A DNA stretch of 64,000 bases, taken from positions 1-64,000 of the forward strand of contig WTBR01000068.1 of the NCBI GenBank assembly GCA_013138975.1, read 5' to 3'. Shown here one piece after another: positions 55,147 to 64,000 of the stretch. The notes beneath the pieces are model-generated. The model was not told the DNA's origin, did no database searches, and worked only from the letters and a program-made list of their open reading frames with translations. The number at the start of each line of letters is the position of its first letter. The stretch's first letter is position 1. This DNA is from Bacteroidales bacterium. Lineage in GTDB: Bacteria; Bacteroidota; Bacteroidia; Bacteroidales; UBA12077. The position numbers and the translations under genes are program-made.

Positions 55147-56435
55147 TAGATAAACTTAAAACAATACTTAAAAGTAATATTTTTAAACATGCTGGTACTT
55201 ATACTTTTTTTAATGTATTTGACCGAGCTATTCCTTTTTTATTACTTCCTATTATAACTCGACATATATCTCCTTCGGAATATGGGAATTATGCAATGTT
55301 TCAAGCAATTCTTCCCATTGCGGTACCGTTTATTTCTTTAAACTGTGGAGAGGGTGTTGTACGAAATTTTTTTAGTTTAAAAAACAAAAGAGATTTTAGT
55401 ATTTATTTTTCAAATAGCTTACTCATATTATTGGTTGCTACTATTTCATCCATTTTAATTGTATACTGTTTTAATAATTTTTTTGAAAAAGTAATAAATT
55501 TTCCTTCTGAATGGATTCTGATTACTCTTGCAATAGGTTTTTTTCAAACATTCTCAAGACTTAACCTCTCTCTTTATCAAATAGCAAAAAAACCTAAAAA
55601 CTACGGGATTTATAAAATCATTTTAACCTTTTTAAAGTTTTCGTTAATGATTTTGTTTTTAGTATACTTTAATAAAAATTGGCAAGGCTTAATTATTGCT
55701 CAATTAATAAGTATAATTATTGTATCCACATATTCTTTATACTATTTCAAAAAAAACGGTTTTTTCATTTTTAAAATCAATAAAAACTATTTAAAAGACA
55801 ACTTTAAAATAGGGTTTCCTTTAATATTTCATAAAATTGGAGGCTGGTTAAATTCTTTTGCAGGAAGGATAATTATTAATTCATTACTAGGAACTGCCGC
55901 TACCGGTAATTATAGTATAGGAGCAACGTTTGGTATTATAATTGCATTATTGCAAGATTCTTTTAATTTAGCTTTTACTCCAATCCTCTTTGAAAAACTA
56001 AGTAATGTTATTAATATAAAAGAAAAAAAAAGAATTGTACGTTTTACTTATATGTATCATATAGGTATTATTACACTTGCAATTATTGTGGGACTAATTG
56101 GTGCAAATTTAGTAAAATTCATTTTTGGTCCGGAATTTATAGGAGCTAAAAAATTTGTACTACTTACTTGCGTTGCATTTGCATTTAATGGATCATATAA
56201 AATGCATGTAAATTACATCTTTTTTCAAAAAAAAACACATATAACTGCAACAATAACAGTTATATCCGGGCTTGTAAATGTTTTATTAACCTATGTTTTA
56301 ATAAAAACAAATGGAGAAATTGGTGTAGCACAAGCCCTTGTAATTAGTAATGCTTTAAGCTTTATATTGGCATGGTATCTTGCAAATAAAGTCTACCCTA
56401 TGCCTTGGTTCTCTGCAAATATTAATCGTTCTTAA
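55143..56435 (+). CDS. Oligosaccharide flippase (Wzx-like, MOP superfamily)
   Basis: 430 residues, about 12 membrane helices, starting FKHAGTYTFFNVFDRAIPFLLLPIITRHISPSEYG, the standard Wzx N-terminus. Moves lipid-linked repeat units across the inner membrane. There is no ATG at the conserved start; translation probably begins at the TTG at 55143, which overlaps the TGA of the previous gene (AATTGATAG), so it depends on coupling. Confidence 0.85.
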   Translation: MIDKLKTILKSNIFKHAGTYTFFNVFDRAIPFLLLPIITRHISPSEYGNYAMFQAILPIAVPFISLNCGEGVVRNFFSLKNKRDFSIYFSNSLLILLVATISSILIVYCFNNFFEKVINFPSEWILITLAIGFFQTFSRLNLSLYQIAKKPKNYGIYKIILTFLKFSLMILFLVYFNKNWQGLIIAQLISIIIVSTYSLYYFKKNGFFIFKINKNYLKDNFKIGFPLIFHKIGGWLNSFAGRIIINSLLGTAATGNYSIGATFGIIIALLQDSFNLAFTPILFEKLSNVINIKEKKRIVRFTYMYHIGIITLAIIVGLIGANLVKFIFGPEFIGAKKFVLLTCVAFAFNGSYKMHVNYIFFQKKTHITATITVISGLVNVLLTYVLIKTNGEIGVAQALVISNALSFILAWYLANKVYPMPWFSANINRS

Positions 56436-56456
56436 TAATTATTAAATTTTAATTTT

Positions 56457-57209
56457 ATGGCCACTATCAAAAAAATCAGAAGGTTTATTATTCTCCTTTT
56501 AAAAAAAATTAATTCTTCTATTAAAATATTTATTCTTAAAAAGAAAGGGGCTCAAATTGGAAAAAGAACTTATATTGGACCGAATTGCAAGATCAGTTCC
56601 AACTCATTAATAATTGGAAATAATAATACAATAGTAGGTAATAGTAATATTAGTGGGAATGTTCAAATTGGAAGTAATGTTAATATTGGATCCGGATGCA
56701 CAATATTAACAAATAATCATGATGTTGGACCATCTCATAATGCTTTACCATATGGTACTGAATATAACATTAAGCCGGTAGTTATACAAGATAATGTTTG
56801 GATTGGTCATAATGTACAAATAACTCCCGGAGTTACAATTGAAGAAGGAGCTATAGTTGGATTAGGAAGTGTAGTTACTAAAAAAGTGGAAATCTGTAAT
56901 ATTGTTGGTGGAAATCCAGCTAAAGTAATTAATTATAGGGATTTAACCCTTTACAATGAATTAAAGAAAAACAAATTCTTTATAAATGATATAAGAGGAA
57001 AACACTATTACAATGCTTTTACTCGCAGAAAAATATTAAAAAAATTAATCTCCCTATTACAAAATCAAGAAATGGTCAAAGATTATGAAATCTTTGATAA
57101 AGAAAATAATTATAAAGTAAGATCTATAATGTATCAATTATATATAAAAAATCAGAATCTGTATTTTATTGGAAGTGAAAACAATTATTTTTTTATTAAA
57201 AAACGATAA
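56457..57209 (+). CDS. Hexapeptide-repeat acyltransferase
   Basis: 250 residues. Left-handed beta-helix repeats at about 33-155 (IGKRTYIGPNCKI, VQIGSNVNIGSGCTI, VWIGHNVQITPGVTI, AIVGLGSVV, then VGGNPAKVI). The probable catalytic histidine is in TNNHDVG. O- or N-acetylation of a sugar in this locus is likely. The last 95 residues are an unrecognised basic, aromatic extension. N-terminal 25 residues are amphipathic or hydrophobic. Confidence 0.8.
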   Translation: MATIKKIRRFIILLLKKINSSIKIFILKKKGAQIGKRTYIGPNCKISSNSLIIGNNNTIVGNSNISGNVQIGSNVNIGSGCTILTNNHDVGPSHNALPYGTEYNIKPVVIQDNVWIGHNVQITPGVTIEEGAIVGLGSVVTKKVEICNIVGGNPAKVINYRDLTLYNELKKNKFFINDIRGKHYYNAFTRRKILKKLISLLQNQEMVKDYEIFDKENNYKVRSIMYQLYIKNQNLYFIGSENNYFFIKKR

Positions 57210-57215
57210 TAATAG

Positions 57216-58538
57216 ATGCTATTAATCCTTTTAAGTACTATCATGCTTATTATTTCATACTTTTACAATAAAGTATATTTTTTTGCATCTATATTATTAA
57301 TCTACTCCTTTTTAAAATTTATCTTTTTCAAAATTGGTTTTCACTATGCGCCTACAACATTTACTATTGTTTATGTGGCACTTTTAGTTACTTTTTTTAT
57401 CGACTTTTTTTTAAATTACAATTTTAATCTTAAATCAAAAGCTTTATTTCAGACTTTACTAATTACGATTGTTTTATTTTTAGTTTATATATTTTTAATC
57501 GATTCCGGAAGAGAGGTTAGCTCACTTATTCACATCGAATTTTTCAAACATTATTTTTGGGGATTTCTATTATTTATCATTATGGTGTCTTCATCTTATA
57601 AAAAAAACATAGATGTGGTAAAACTCGAAAATATCATCTTTTATATTTTGCTAATACAAATATCCATTGCTACTATGCAATATTTTTCCAAAAATGTTTC
57701 AGATTATTTTAAAATAGTTGAATATAGCTGGCAAGGCAATACAACTATTACCTTAGGAGATTCTTTAATAAAGTCAAAAATTATAAACGGAACCTTTTTT
57801 CGTGCAGCAAATTATGGTAATACTATTGCAATCATCATAGTATATTTCTTTTCACAAATATTATACGGTAAATTTAAATATAACAAATTTAAAATTGTTG
57901 TTCTGATTTTAGGAATTATTACTGTATTACTAACAGGTATAAGAACTTCAGCCGGCTCAATGGTTTTAGGGATGTTTTTTGTGTACTTTTTCAAAAATAA
58001 ACGGAAAGCACTTATGTTGCTTGGAATAGTAATAGTTTTACTTTTTACTTATCAACAAGTATTAGTAGGAATAGGGAAGTTAGGCTTAAGTCAAGGTACT
58101 ATTGAAAATCCTTTTTCGCGTTTATCAGCAGCTCTTGTAATGTTTAGCGGAGATATTAATACAATAGAAGAAACAACAATTACCAGAAGTTTAAGTATTT
58201 TTCCTTACGCATTGCAAAATCCTTTTTTTGGTATTGGACAGTATTACATTTCTGGTTATACAGGAATTGAAAGTATTACAGATGCCTTTTTATTATTTCA
58301 TATTGCCGAAATTGGAATATTTGGTTTATTAATTCTCTTAATACCCCACTTTAAGGTTCTACAGCGTATAAAGAAAATAAATAAACAAGGATATTATACA
58401 GTTTTAAGTTTATTTATACTATTGCTAGTACAAACCGTTACTGATGCCGGATTATTTAGTCATTACGGAATGATATTTTTCTTTTTTCTATCAGCACTAA
58501 TTTATTTAAAAAACACCCTTATTTATGAAAAAAAATAA
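57216..58538 (+). CDS. O-antigen polymerase-like membrane protein (Wzy-like)
   Basis: 440 residues with about 11-12 membrane helices and one large periplasmic loop (about 270-330, containing RLSAALVMFSGDINTIEE). The sequence TGIRTSAGSMVLG matches the conserved arginine region of Wzy/WaaL proteins. Expected role: polymerise repeat units on the periplasmic side. Identity rests on topology and locus. Overlaps the deacetylase gene by 14 bases. Confidence 0.72.
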   Translation: MLLILLSTIMLIISYFYNKVYFFASILLIYSFLKFIFFKIGFHYAPTTFTIVYVALLVTFFIDFFLNYNFNLKSKALFQTLLITIVLFLVYIFLIDSGREVSSLIHIEFFKHYFWGFLLFIIMVSSSYKKNIDVVKLENIIFYILLIQISIATMQYFSKNVSDYFKIVEYSWQGNTTITLGDSLIKSKIINGTFFRAANYGNTIAIIIVYFFSQILYGKFKYNKFKIVVLILGIITVLLTGIRTSAGSMVLGMFFVYFFKNKRKALMLLGIVIVLLFTYQQVLVGIGKLGLSQGTIENPFSRLSAALVMFSGDINTIEETTITRSLSIFPYALQNPFFGIGQYYISGYTGIESITDAFLLFHIAEIGIFGLLILLIPHFKVLQRIKKINKQGYYTVLSLFILLLVQTVTDAGLFSHYGMIFFFFLSALIYLKNTLIYEKK

Positions 58539-59352
58539 ACAAGTCATTTTTACTTTTAGAAATGATGATGTTAGAAAGAATCTAGATGAATCTTTTATTC
58601 AATTAACAAATATATTTATAGACCGAAATATCCCTATAACACATGCCGTAGAACCTGCAAATGTAACTCCTGAAGTAATTGAATGGCTTTTAGATAAAAA
58701 AAATAAACATCCCCATTTAATTGAAATAATCCAACATGGCTATAATCATAAATTAAATTACAAAACGGAAATAGGTGGTAAAATAAGAAAAGGTGAATTT
58801 GGAGGTAGTAGAGACTTTAATGATCAATACTCTGATATTAAAAAAGGCATGGAATTAATGGATTCATATTTTGGAAACCGTTGGTTTAAAGCATTTACAT
58901 TCCCCTATGGTGCCAGAAATAAAGATGCGATTAAGGCTCTTGATGCATTAAATTTTAAAGTAGTAAATGGAGGCATTTCACCTAAATTAGTAAAACAATT
59001 ATTTTATATTGTTGGAAGGCTATTAAATAAGGAAATATTTCTTGATAGAAAAGTATCTTGGAATTTAAAAAAGATAAATAAAACCAATGTATTTCAAATC
59101 GATCTTGCTATAAGCATTATAAAAAAATACATAAATGAATTCGAAGACTGTGAAATGGAAACTCTTCAGGATTTAAAACGAGAAACACAACAATGTCTTA
59201 AGCTTACAAATGTCGGAGTATTATTCCATCACAGATATCATAATTCTCCTGAAAAAATTAAATTAATTGAAGATTATTTAGATTGGCTCATTTCAATTCC
59301 AAATATAAAATTTTGTACTCAAGAAGAAATCTTTGAAAAATACAATTCATGA
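58525..59352 (+). CDS. NodB-like polysaccharide deacetylase
   Basis: 275 residues, no signal peptide. The metal-binding motif 1 is FTFRNDDV, motif 2 is EIIQHGYNHKL (HxxxH), motif 3 is FTFPYGARN. Likely removes an acetyl group from a sugar precursor or glycan in the cytoplasm. A Leu/Lys-rich helical insert (about 165-215) is not part of the core. Overlaps both neighbours. Confidence 0.78.
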   Translation: MKKNKQVIFTFRNDDVRKNLDESFIQLTNIFIDRNIPITHAVEPANVTPEVIEWLLDKKNKHPHLIEIIQHGYNHKLNYKTEIGGKIRKGEFGGSRDFNDQYSDIKKGMELMDSYFGNRWFKAFTFPYGARNKDAIKALDALNFKVVNGGISPKLVKQLFYIVGRLLNKEIFLDRKVSWNLKKINKTNVFQIDLAISIIKKYINEFEDCEMETLQDLKRETQQCLKLTNVGVLFHHRYHNSPEKIKLIEDYLDWLISIPNIKFCTQEEIFEKYNS

Positions 59353-60209
59353 AAAATTACATTGTAATTACACCTGCTTACAATGAAGAAGATAATATAG
59401 AGCTTACTATAAAATCTTTTTTAAAACAAACTATTTTACCATTGCAGTGGATAATAGTGAATGATGGATCAACAGACAATACAGGGTCAATAATTAATTC
59501 GTATGCAGATAAATATCATTGGATAACACTATTAAATCGTGAAAATGGAAAATGGCCATTTGGAACACACGCAGTAAAGAATTTTGAAATTGGCTTAAAA
59601 GCAATAAAACATACTAATTATGATTTTTTAGTAAAATTTGATGCAGACATAGATATCGACAGAGAAGATTATTTTGAGTTTCAATTAAATCAATTCAAAA
59701 AAAATATAAAGCTTGGCATCTCAAGTGGAATTACTTATTATATAGATAATCTAAATAATAAGAAAATTGTATGGCATCCTTCTTGGCGCACAACGGGTGC
59801 AATGAAAATGTATCGACGTGAATGCTATGAGAATATGGGTGGTTTAGTTCCAATTTATGGTTGGGATGGAATAGATGATTTAAAAGCACGATTTAATGGT
59901 TGGGAAACAACAACATTTTATGAGTTGGAAGTTAATCATCTGGAAAAAAAACGAGATTTTAAAAGAAAATTAGATCCTAAATTCTCTCTGAAACAAGGGA
60001 AAAGTTTTTACGTTAGAGGATATCCCCTATTTTTTATATTATTAAAAACTCTAATGTTTTGCGTAAAAATTAAGCCTAAACAAGCATTTTATTTTTTAAA
60101 AGGATATATAAACTCCCATTTTAACAATGTAGAACAATGCGTTTCTGAATCAGAAAAAAAATTTATTCGAAAATTTATATTAAAACGAGCCCTAGGTTTA
60201 ATAAAATAA
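59349..60209 (+). CDS. Family 2 glycosyltransferase
   Basis: 286 residues, GT-A fold. TPAYNEEDNIELTI, VNDGSTDNT and the metal-binding VKFDADIDI are standard. The acceptor-side motif is YGWDGIDDLKARFNGW (the ED-type acidic pair is G-I-D-D here). C-terminal part has a hydrophobic segment (FFILLKTLMFCVKI) likely to touch the membrane. Donor sugar unknown. Confidence 0.85.
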   Translation: MKNYIVITPAYNEEDNIELTIKSFLKQTILPLQWIIVNDGSTDNTGSIINSYADKYHWITLLNRENGKWPFGTHAVKNFEIGLKAIKHTNYDFLVKFDADIDIDREDYFEFQLNQFKKNIKLGISSGITYYIDNLNNKKIVWHPSWRTTGAMKMYRRECYENMGGLVPIYGWDGIDDLKARFNGWETTTFYELEVNHLEKKRDFKRKLDPKFSLKQGKSFYVRGYPLFFILLKTLMFCVKIKPKQAFYFLKGYINSHFNNVEQCVSESEKKFIRKFILKRALGLIK

Positions 60210-60210
60210 T

Positions 60211-61923
60211 ATGTTTACTTCTAAAGAACAAAGCTTCCTTTCATATATTTCCATAATATCTAAAGGAGTACCTCAAAGTAAAGAATGTATAGAAGCAAGA
60301 TTTCTTCCTAAAGGAAAAAAAAGCATCTATAAAGTTCACAATAATGAATATTCAAATTATTTTGCTTTTCAACCTGAAGACAATAAACTATACGAATCTA
60401 TTTATTTAGATTCTGAAGAAGCTTGTTTGCTTATAAATGGATTCTTTTATGAAAAACCACAATATCCTAAAAGTATTAATTCAAAAAATGAATTAAAAAA
60501 ATATTTAAACTCCCTGAATGGTAATTTTAATGGATACTTTATTGATAAAATAAATAATCTTTTATATCTATTCTGCGACTACTTTGGCTTCGACAAACAG
60601 TTTTATTTAATAAATAATAACATCGTTTATATTTCGTCATTTATATGGCCACTTATAAAATTTGATAAAGAAGGTACAGTAAATAAATCGGCAATTACTG
60701 AACATTTAGTCTTTGGATATCCTTTATTGGATAAAACTATTTTTACTAATATAAAAGTTGTTAAACCTGAACAATTGATTCAGATTAATCTAAAAACTAA
60801 CCATATAACGTACGATAATTGGTATTGTAAAAGCAATAGCATAATTAAGGATCCTCAAAAAACATTTTACCATTTAACAGAAAAGCATTTTACATTTTTA
60901 AAAAATCGTATAAATCCTGAAAAATGGGGTAATACGTTAACGGGGGGAAATGATACTCGTTTAATTCTTAATTCCTTTTTAAAATCAAATATAAGCCCGA
61001 TTTGTATAACCGCCAAGGACAGAAAATTTGAAATTGATCGTGCTAAATTAATATCTAAGCATTTTAATCTTGATTGGCAATTAATTGATAATAATCCAAA
61101 CATTGTGAATAATTATTCGTTTTGGCTTTCAAATGGTTATACCAACGGTGAGTCTATGACGTCATTGGCATTAAATTCTACAGGTATAATTGATTCTTTA
61201 CATTATGGTTATTCAGGCGATCTTATTTCCGGAGGTGTAGAAATTGATAGTAACCAAATTAAAAGAAAAGGTTTTCCATATATTCTGAAATCTAAGCTTG
61301 ATTATAATTTATTAAATTTAGACACAATTTTAAATTTTACTCACTTTCATGCTGACGATATCTTAAATGAATTTTCCAAATCTTATAATTCTACGATAGA
61401 AGATCTTTCATACTCCGATTATCTTCTTCAAGAAAGAAAGGAAAGAAATTTTAGAAGAATTGGATCCTTTTCTGAAGGTGCAAAATTAGGACCTATTCCT
61501 ATTTACTTTTTTCATGACAAAACAATAATAGATTTCTATAACAACTTAGATTATAAATATCTCAAAAATCAAAATCTACATATAAAGTTAAGTTTCTATA
61601 AAAATTGGTATTTAGGTATAGTGCCATCTGCTAACAATTTACCCGTACCAAGTTTTACAATGAATCTTTTCAATAAATATATTCCACATACTTATATAAA
61701 AAAAGTTAAGAAGCTACAGGCTAAAAAATTAAAGAAGATTTCATTCTCTGATAAATCAAGTTATTACAATATATATGATGAAGATTACACACAATTAGAT
61801 CTTGATTTCGAATTACTGTATAATAGTTTGAAAAAAGAGTTAATAACAAATCGAGACGCACATTTATTGAAAAGAAGATTAAAGGAAATAAAAGAAACAA
61901 TAAACTTTAAATACTCTGATTAG
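60211..61923 (+). CDS. Asparagine-synthase-like protein
   Basis: 570 residues. The N-terminal part (about 1-200) has the Ntn-like strand pattern of class II glutamine amidotransferases (NGNFNGYFIDK, LYLFCDYFGFDKQFY) but no N-terminal catalytic cysteine. The synthetase half has a PP-loop reading LTGGNDTRLIL (about 243) for SGGxDS and continues with ICITAKDRKFEIDRAKLIS. Such enzymes make an amide from a carboxylate via adenylate. With the PaaK-like and ATP-grasp genes after it, decoration of the glycan by an amide is plausible. Confidence 0.68.
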   Translation: MFTSKEQSFLSYISIISKGVPQSKECIEARFLPKGKKSIYKVHNNEYSNYFAFQPEDNKLYESIYLDSEEACLLINGFFYEKPQYPKSINSKNELKKYLNSLNGNFNGYFIDKINNLLYLFCDYFGFDKQFYLINNNIVYISSFIWPLIKFDKEGTVNKSAITEHLVFGYPLLDKTIFTNIKVVKPEQLIQINLKTNHITYDNWYCKSNSIIKDPQKTFYHLTEKHFTFLKNRINPEKWGNTLTGGNDTRLILNSFLKSNISPICITAKDRKFEIDRAKLISKHFNLDWQLIDNNPNIVNNYSFWLSNGYTNGESMTSLALNSTGIIDSLHYGYSGDLISGGVEIDSNQIKRKGFPYILKSKLDYNLLNLDTILNFTHFHADDILNEFSKSYNSTIEDLSYSDYLLQERKERNFRRIGSFSEGAKLGPIPIYFFHDKTIIDFYNNLDYKYLKNQNLHIKLSFYKNWYLGIVPSANNLPVPSFTMNLFNKYIPHTYIKKVKKLQAKKLKKISFSDKSSYYNIYDEDYTQLDLDFELLYNSLKKELITNRDAHLLKRRLKEIKETINFKYSD

Positions 61924-61928
61924 CAACA

Positions 61929-63278
61929 ATGAATTTATATAATTTCTTATCAAAAAATATTGTTTATCCATTCTCTGATAAAATTCTTGGTCGAAATATT
62001 ACTAAACAGTTAAATTTCTTGTCGAAAAGCCAATGGTGGAGTCATGATAAATTAAAAGAATTTCAACTAAATAAATTAAAGTCGATTATAGAAATAGCAT
62101 ATAATCAAGTGCCCTACTATAAAGAAATATTTAGTAAGAATCAGTTAAATCCATCCGATATAAAATCTATTGATGATCTGAAAAAGATTCCCATTCTCAC
62201 AAAAGATGACATTATTGAAAATTTTCCTTCAAAAATTGTTAATAGAAATATCGAAAATATTCCCCATTATTACTCTGAGTCAAGTGGTTCTACAGGAAAA
62301 CAAACCCGATACTTTATTGATAAATCGGCCTATAGCTTGAACATTGCTTCTTATTTAAGAGGTTGGAACTGGATGGGTTATGAATTAGGTGATAAACTAA
62401 TTAAAGTATCCCAAAACACTCGGGTTAGTTTTGAAAAAGCAGTTCAAGATTATATTAATAGATGTAAGCTTTTTACACAAGAATATTCTGATGGCAATTA
62501 TGAACAATTCATAAATCTCATCAACAAGTTCTCACCTAAGATTCTTAGAAGTTATCCTGATCCTCTAGACTTTACTGCAAAATACATTTTAGATAAAAAA
62601 ATAGAAATTTCAGGAATTCACGCTATTAACACAACAGGAAATACTCTCAATGATGATAAAAGAAAATTAATAGAACAAGCATTTAAAGCTCCTGTTTTTG
62701 ACTCGTATAGTACTGAAGGTGCAGCTGTATTATTTGAATGTCCAACACATGATTGTTATCATTTAGCAATGGAATATGGTATTTATGAAGTTTTGGATAA
62801 TAATGGGAATGAGGTGAAAGAAGGAGAATCTGGAAGATTAATTACTACAGATTTATGGAACACATCTTTACCATTTATCCGATATGAAACTAAAGATATA
62901 ATTACCAAGTCAAAATCAACTTGTAAGTGTGGAAGAGGCTTGGAAAGCTATAAAAAAATATTAGGTAGAGAAAATGATATAATAATTACTAAAAATAAAA
63001 CAATTTTAATTGGGCAAAGTTTTACAACATATTTTAAGCATATAGCTGAAATAAAACAATTTTATATTAATCAAACTGATATTAATGATTATATATTCTC
63101 ATTTGTTTTAAATAATCCTTTATCAAAGGATAAAATCATAAGAATAGAAAATGATTGGAAACAAAAAATTGGTGAGAATCCTAATATAAAAATTGTTATT
63201 AAAGAATTTATTCCTGAATTACCATCAGGTAAAATTAGATTTGTTGAAAGAAATTCGTCTATTGATTTTAAACTATAA
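61929..63278 (+). CDS. PaaK/CapK-like adenylate-forming enzyme
   Basis: 449 residues. Motifs: YSESSGSTGKQTRYF (phosphate-binding, about 118), DSYSTEGAAVLFECP (about 260), LPFIRYETKDI (about 318), CKCGRGLESYKKILGRENDII (zinc-like CxC then hinge). Matches the phenylacetate-CoA ligase family often found in capsule loci (CapK). Starts five bases after the asparagine-synthase-like gene. It likely activates a carboxylic acid for transfer to a sugar. Confidence 0.8.
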   Translation: MNLYNFLSKNIVYPFSDKILGRNITKQLNFLSKSQWWSHDKLKEFQLNKLKSIIEIAYNQVPYYKEIFSKNQLNPSDIKSIDDLKKIPILTKDDIIENFPSKIVNRNIENIPHYYSESSGSTGKQTRYFIDKSAYSLNIASYLRGWNWMGYELGDKLIKVSQNTRVSFEKAVQDYINRCKLFTQEYSDGNYEQFINLINKFSPKILRSYPDPLDFTAKYILDKKIEISGIHAINTTGNTLNDDKRKLIEQAFKAPVFDSYSTEGAAVLFECPTHDCYHLAMEYGIYEVLDNNGNEVKEGESGRLITTDLWNTSLPFIRYETKDIITKSKSTCKCGRGLESYKKILGRENDIIITKNKTILIGQSFTTYFKHIAEIKQFYINQTDINDYIFSFVLNNPLSKDKIIRIENDWKQKIGENPNIKIVIKEFIPELPSGKIRFVERNSSIDFKL

Positions 63279-63281
63279 TTT

Positions 63282-64000
63282 ATGAAACAAATCTATATTT
63301 TAGGTAATCATATTCAAGCTTTGGGTATTTCAAGAATAGCCAAAGAGTTAGGATTAAAAGTAACCGTTTTTAATAGTTATAAAGCATCTGTAACGAGATT
63401 TTCCAATAGTTGTGATCATTTTAAATTATTTAAATCTCACGACGATCTTTTATCTCAGCTTAAAAAAGCTAAAGAAAAAGATACTCTTATAATGCCTACA
63501 AATGACAATCTTGTTCATTTTATATCAGAAAATTATGAGCAACTAAAGAAAAAGTATTATATATCGTTACCAGAACCAGATATTATCAACATTTGTTATA
63601 ATAAAATAGAAACATATAAAAAAGCTATAGACTTAGGTATTCCTATTCCTAAAAGTTATTTTCCAAGTTCTTTAGAACACATGAATAGTTTTATTCACGA
63701 ATTAGAATACCCCCTTATATTAAAACCGGCTGTAATGCATACTTTTCATAAAAAAACGGGACAAAAAGTTTTTTTATGTAAATCTCAAGAAGAACTAATA
63801 AACAATTATCACACTTTAATTAATATAATTCCTCCAGAACAAGTAATTATTCAAGAATTTCTAACTGGTGGAGCAAAATCTCTTTTTTCATTTGGATCTT
63901 TTTTTTCAAATAAGAAAGTATTTGGCAGTTTTATTGTAAATAGAATAAGACAAAAACCGATGGACTTTGGTATTTCCACTTGTTTTGCAAAGTCAGTTAT
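63282..64000 (+). CDS. ATP-grasp enzyme (carbamoyl-phosphate-synthase-like), 3' end missing
   Basis: ATG at 63282, three bases after the previous stop; open to the window edge (about 239 residues visible). N-terminal pre-ATP-grasp: YILGNHIQALGISRIAKELG; then IMPTNDNLVHFI; the ATP-grasp core begins CYNKIETYKKAIDLGIPIPKSY with LILKPAVMH (ATP lysine) and VIIQEFLTGG. Ligases of this type join a carboxylate to an amine through acyl phosphate. It forms a set with the two preceding genes. Confidence 0.75.
   Translation, partial: MKQIYILGNHIQALGISRIAKELGLKVTVFNSYKASVTRFSNSCDHFKLFKSHDDLLSQLKKAKEKDTLIMPTNDNLVHFISENYEQLKKKYYISLPEPDIINICYNKIETYKKAIDLGIPIPKSYFPSSLEHMNSFIHELEYPLILKPAVMHTFHKKTGQKVFLCKSQEELINNYHTLINIIPPEQVIIQEFLTGGAKSLFSFGSFFSNKKVFGSFIVNRIRQKPMDFGISTCFAKSV

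Overview
The window comes from a low-GC member of the Bacteroidota, probably a gliding or type IX-secreting Marinilabiliales/Bacteroidales-type organism; the rank below phylum is inference. The evidence is a PorP/SprF-like gene directly downstream of a very large SprB-repeat protein with a gliding-motility-type C-terminal sorting domain, a GldA-like ABC ATPase, Bacteroidetes-type promoters (TTG, about 20 bases, TAnnTTTG) before several genes, few Shine-Dalgarno sequences, a long Bacteroidetes-style IspG, and an UpxY-like antiterminator opening an exopolysaccharide locus.

Region 1 (1-3130) has no convincing gene apart from the last codons of an acidic-tailed protein. It holds a candidate structured RNA (about 289-425) and then four related copies of a small transcription unit. 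Each has a conserved GTTGTCGTTTRTCGATATTG box, a TATCTT -7 element, a short hairpin and a strong intrinsic terminator reading AAGAGCCAATGGCTCTTTTT. A fifth copy keeps only the upstream box, as a two-half-site version with 21-base spacing. This looks like a tandem family of small RNA genes under a shared regulator and is the strongest candidate for something undescribed.

Region 2 (3130-42700) is mostly core metabolism in short operons on both strands: cysH, an acyl-CoA synthetase, a lipoprotein phosphoesterase with an outer-membrane-like partner, a TetR regulator with three matching operators and an ACP-like protein without its prosthetic-group serine, ispD, a two-domain universal stress protein, asnS-rpoN-PAP2-like, a bacteriohemerythrin, an amidohydrolase, the SprB-like/PorP pair, a LolC/E-type permease, rbfA, cysS, a sigma-54-promoter gene, a LuxE-like protein, a secreted C1 peptidase, LD-carboxypeptidase, metG, ispG, gldA and metK. 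MITE-like and REP-like palindromic elements lie in the gaps (7292-7496, 30360-30521, 31555-31683, 38118-38226).

Region 3 (42929-64000, continuing beyond the window) is one long plus-strand surface-glycan locus. It runs: UpxY/NusG-like regulator, Wza-like export lipoprotein, a HepT-MntA toxin-antitoxin pair, a Wzc-like tyrosine kinase with a Gly-Tyr tail, a complete CMP-pseudaminic acid pathway (pseB, pseC, pseF, pseG, pseH, pseI), a decayed PseA-like amidotransferase, a GT-B-like protein, Wzx-like flippase, hexapeptide acyltransferase, Wzy-like polymerase, NodB-like deacetylase, GT2 glycosyltransferase, asparagine-synthase-like protein, PaaK-like adenylate-forming enzyme and a truncated ATP-grasp enzyme. 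The last three suggest an amide or amino-acid decoration of the glycan (inference).
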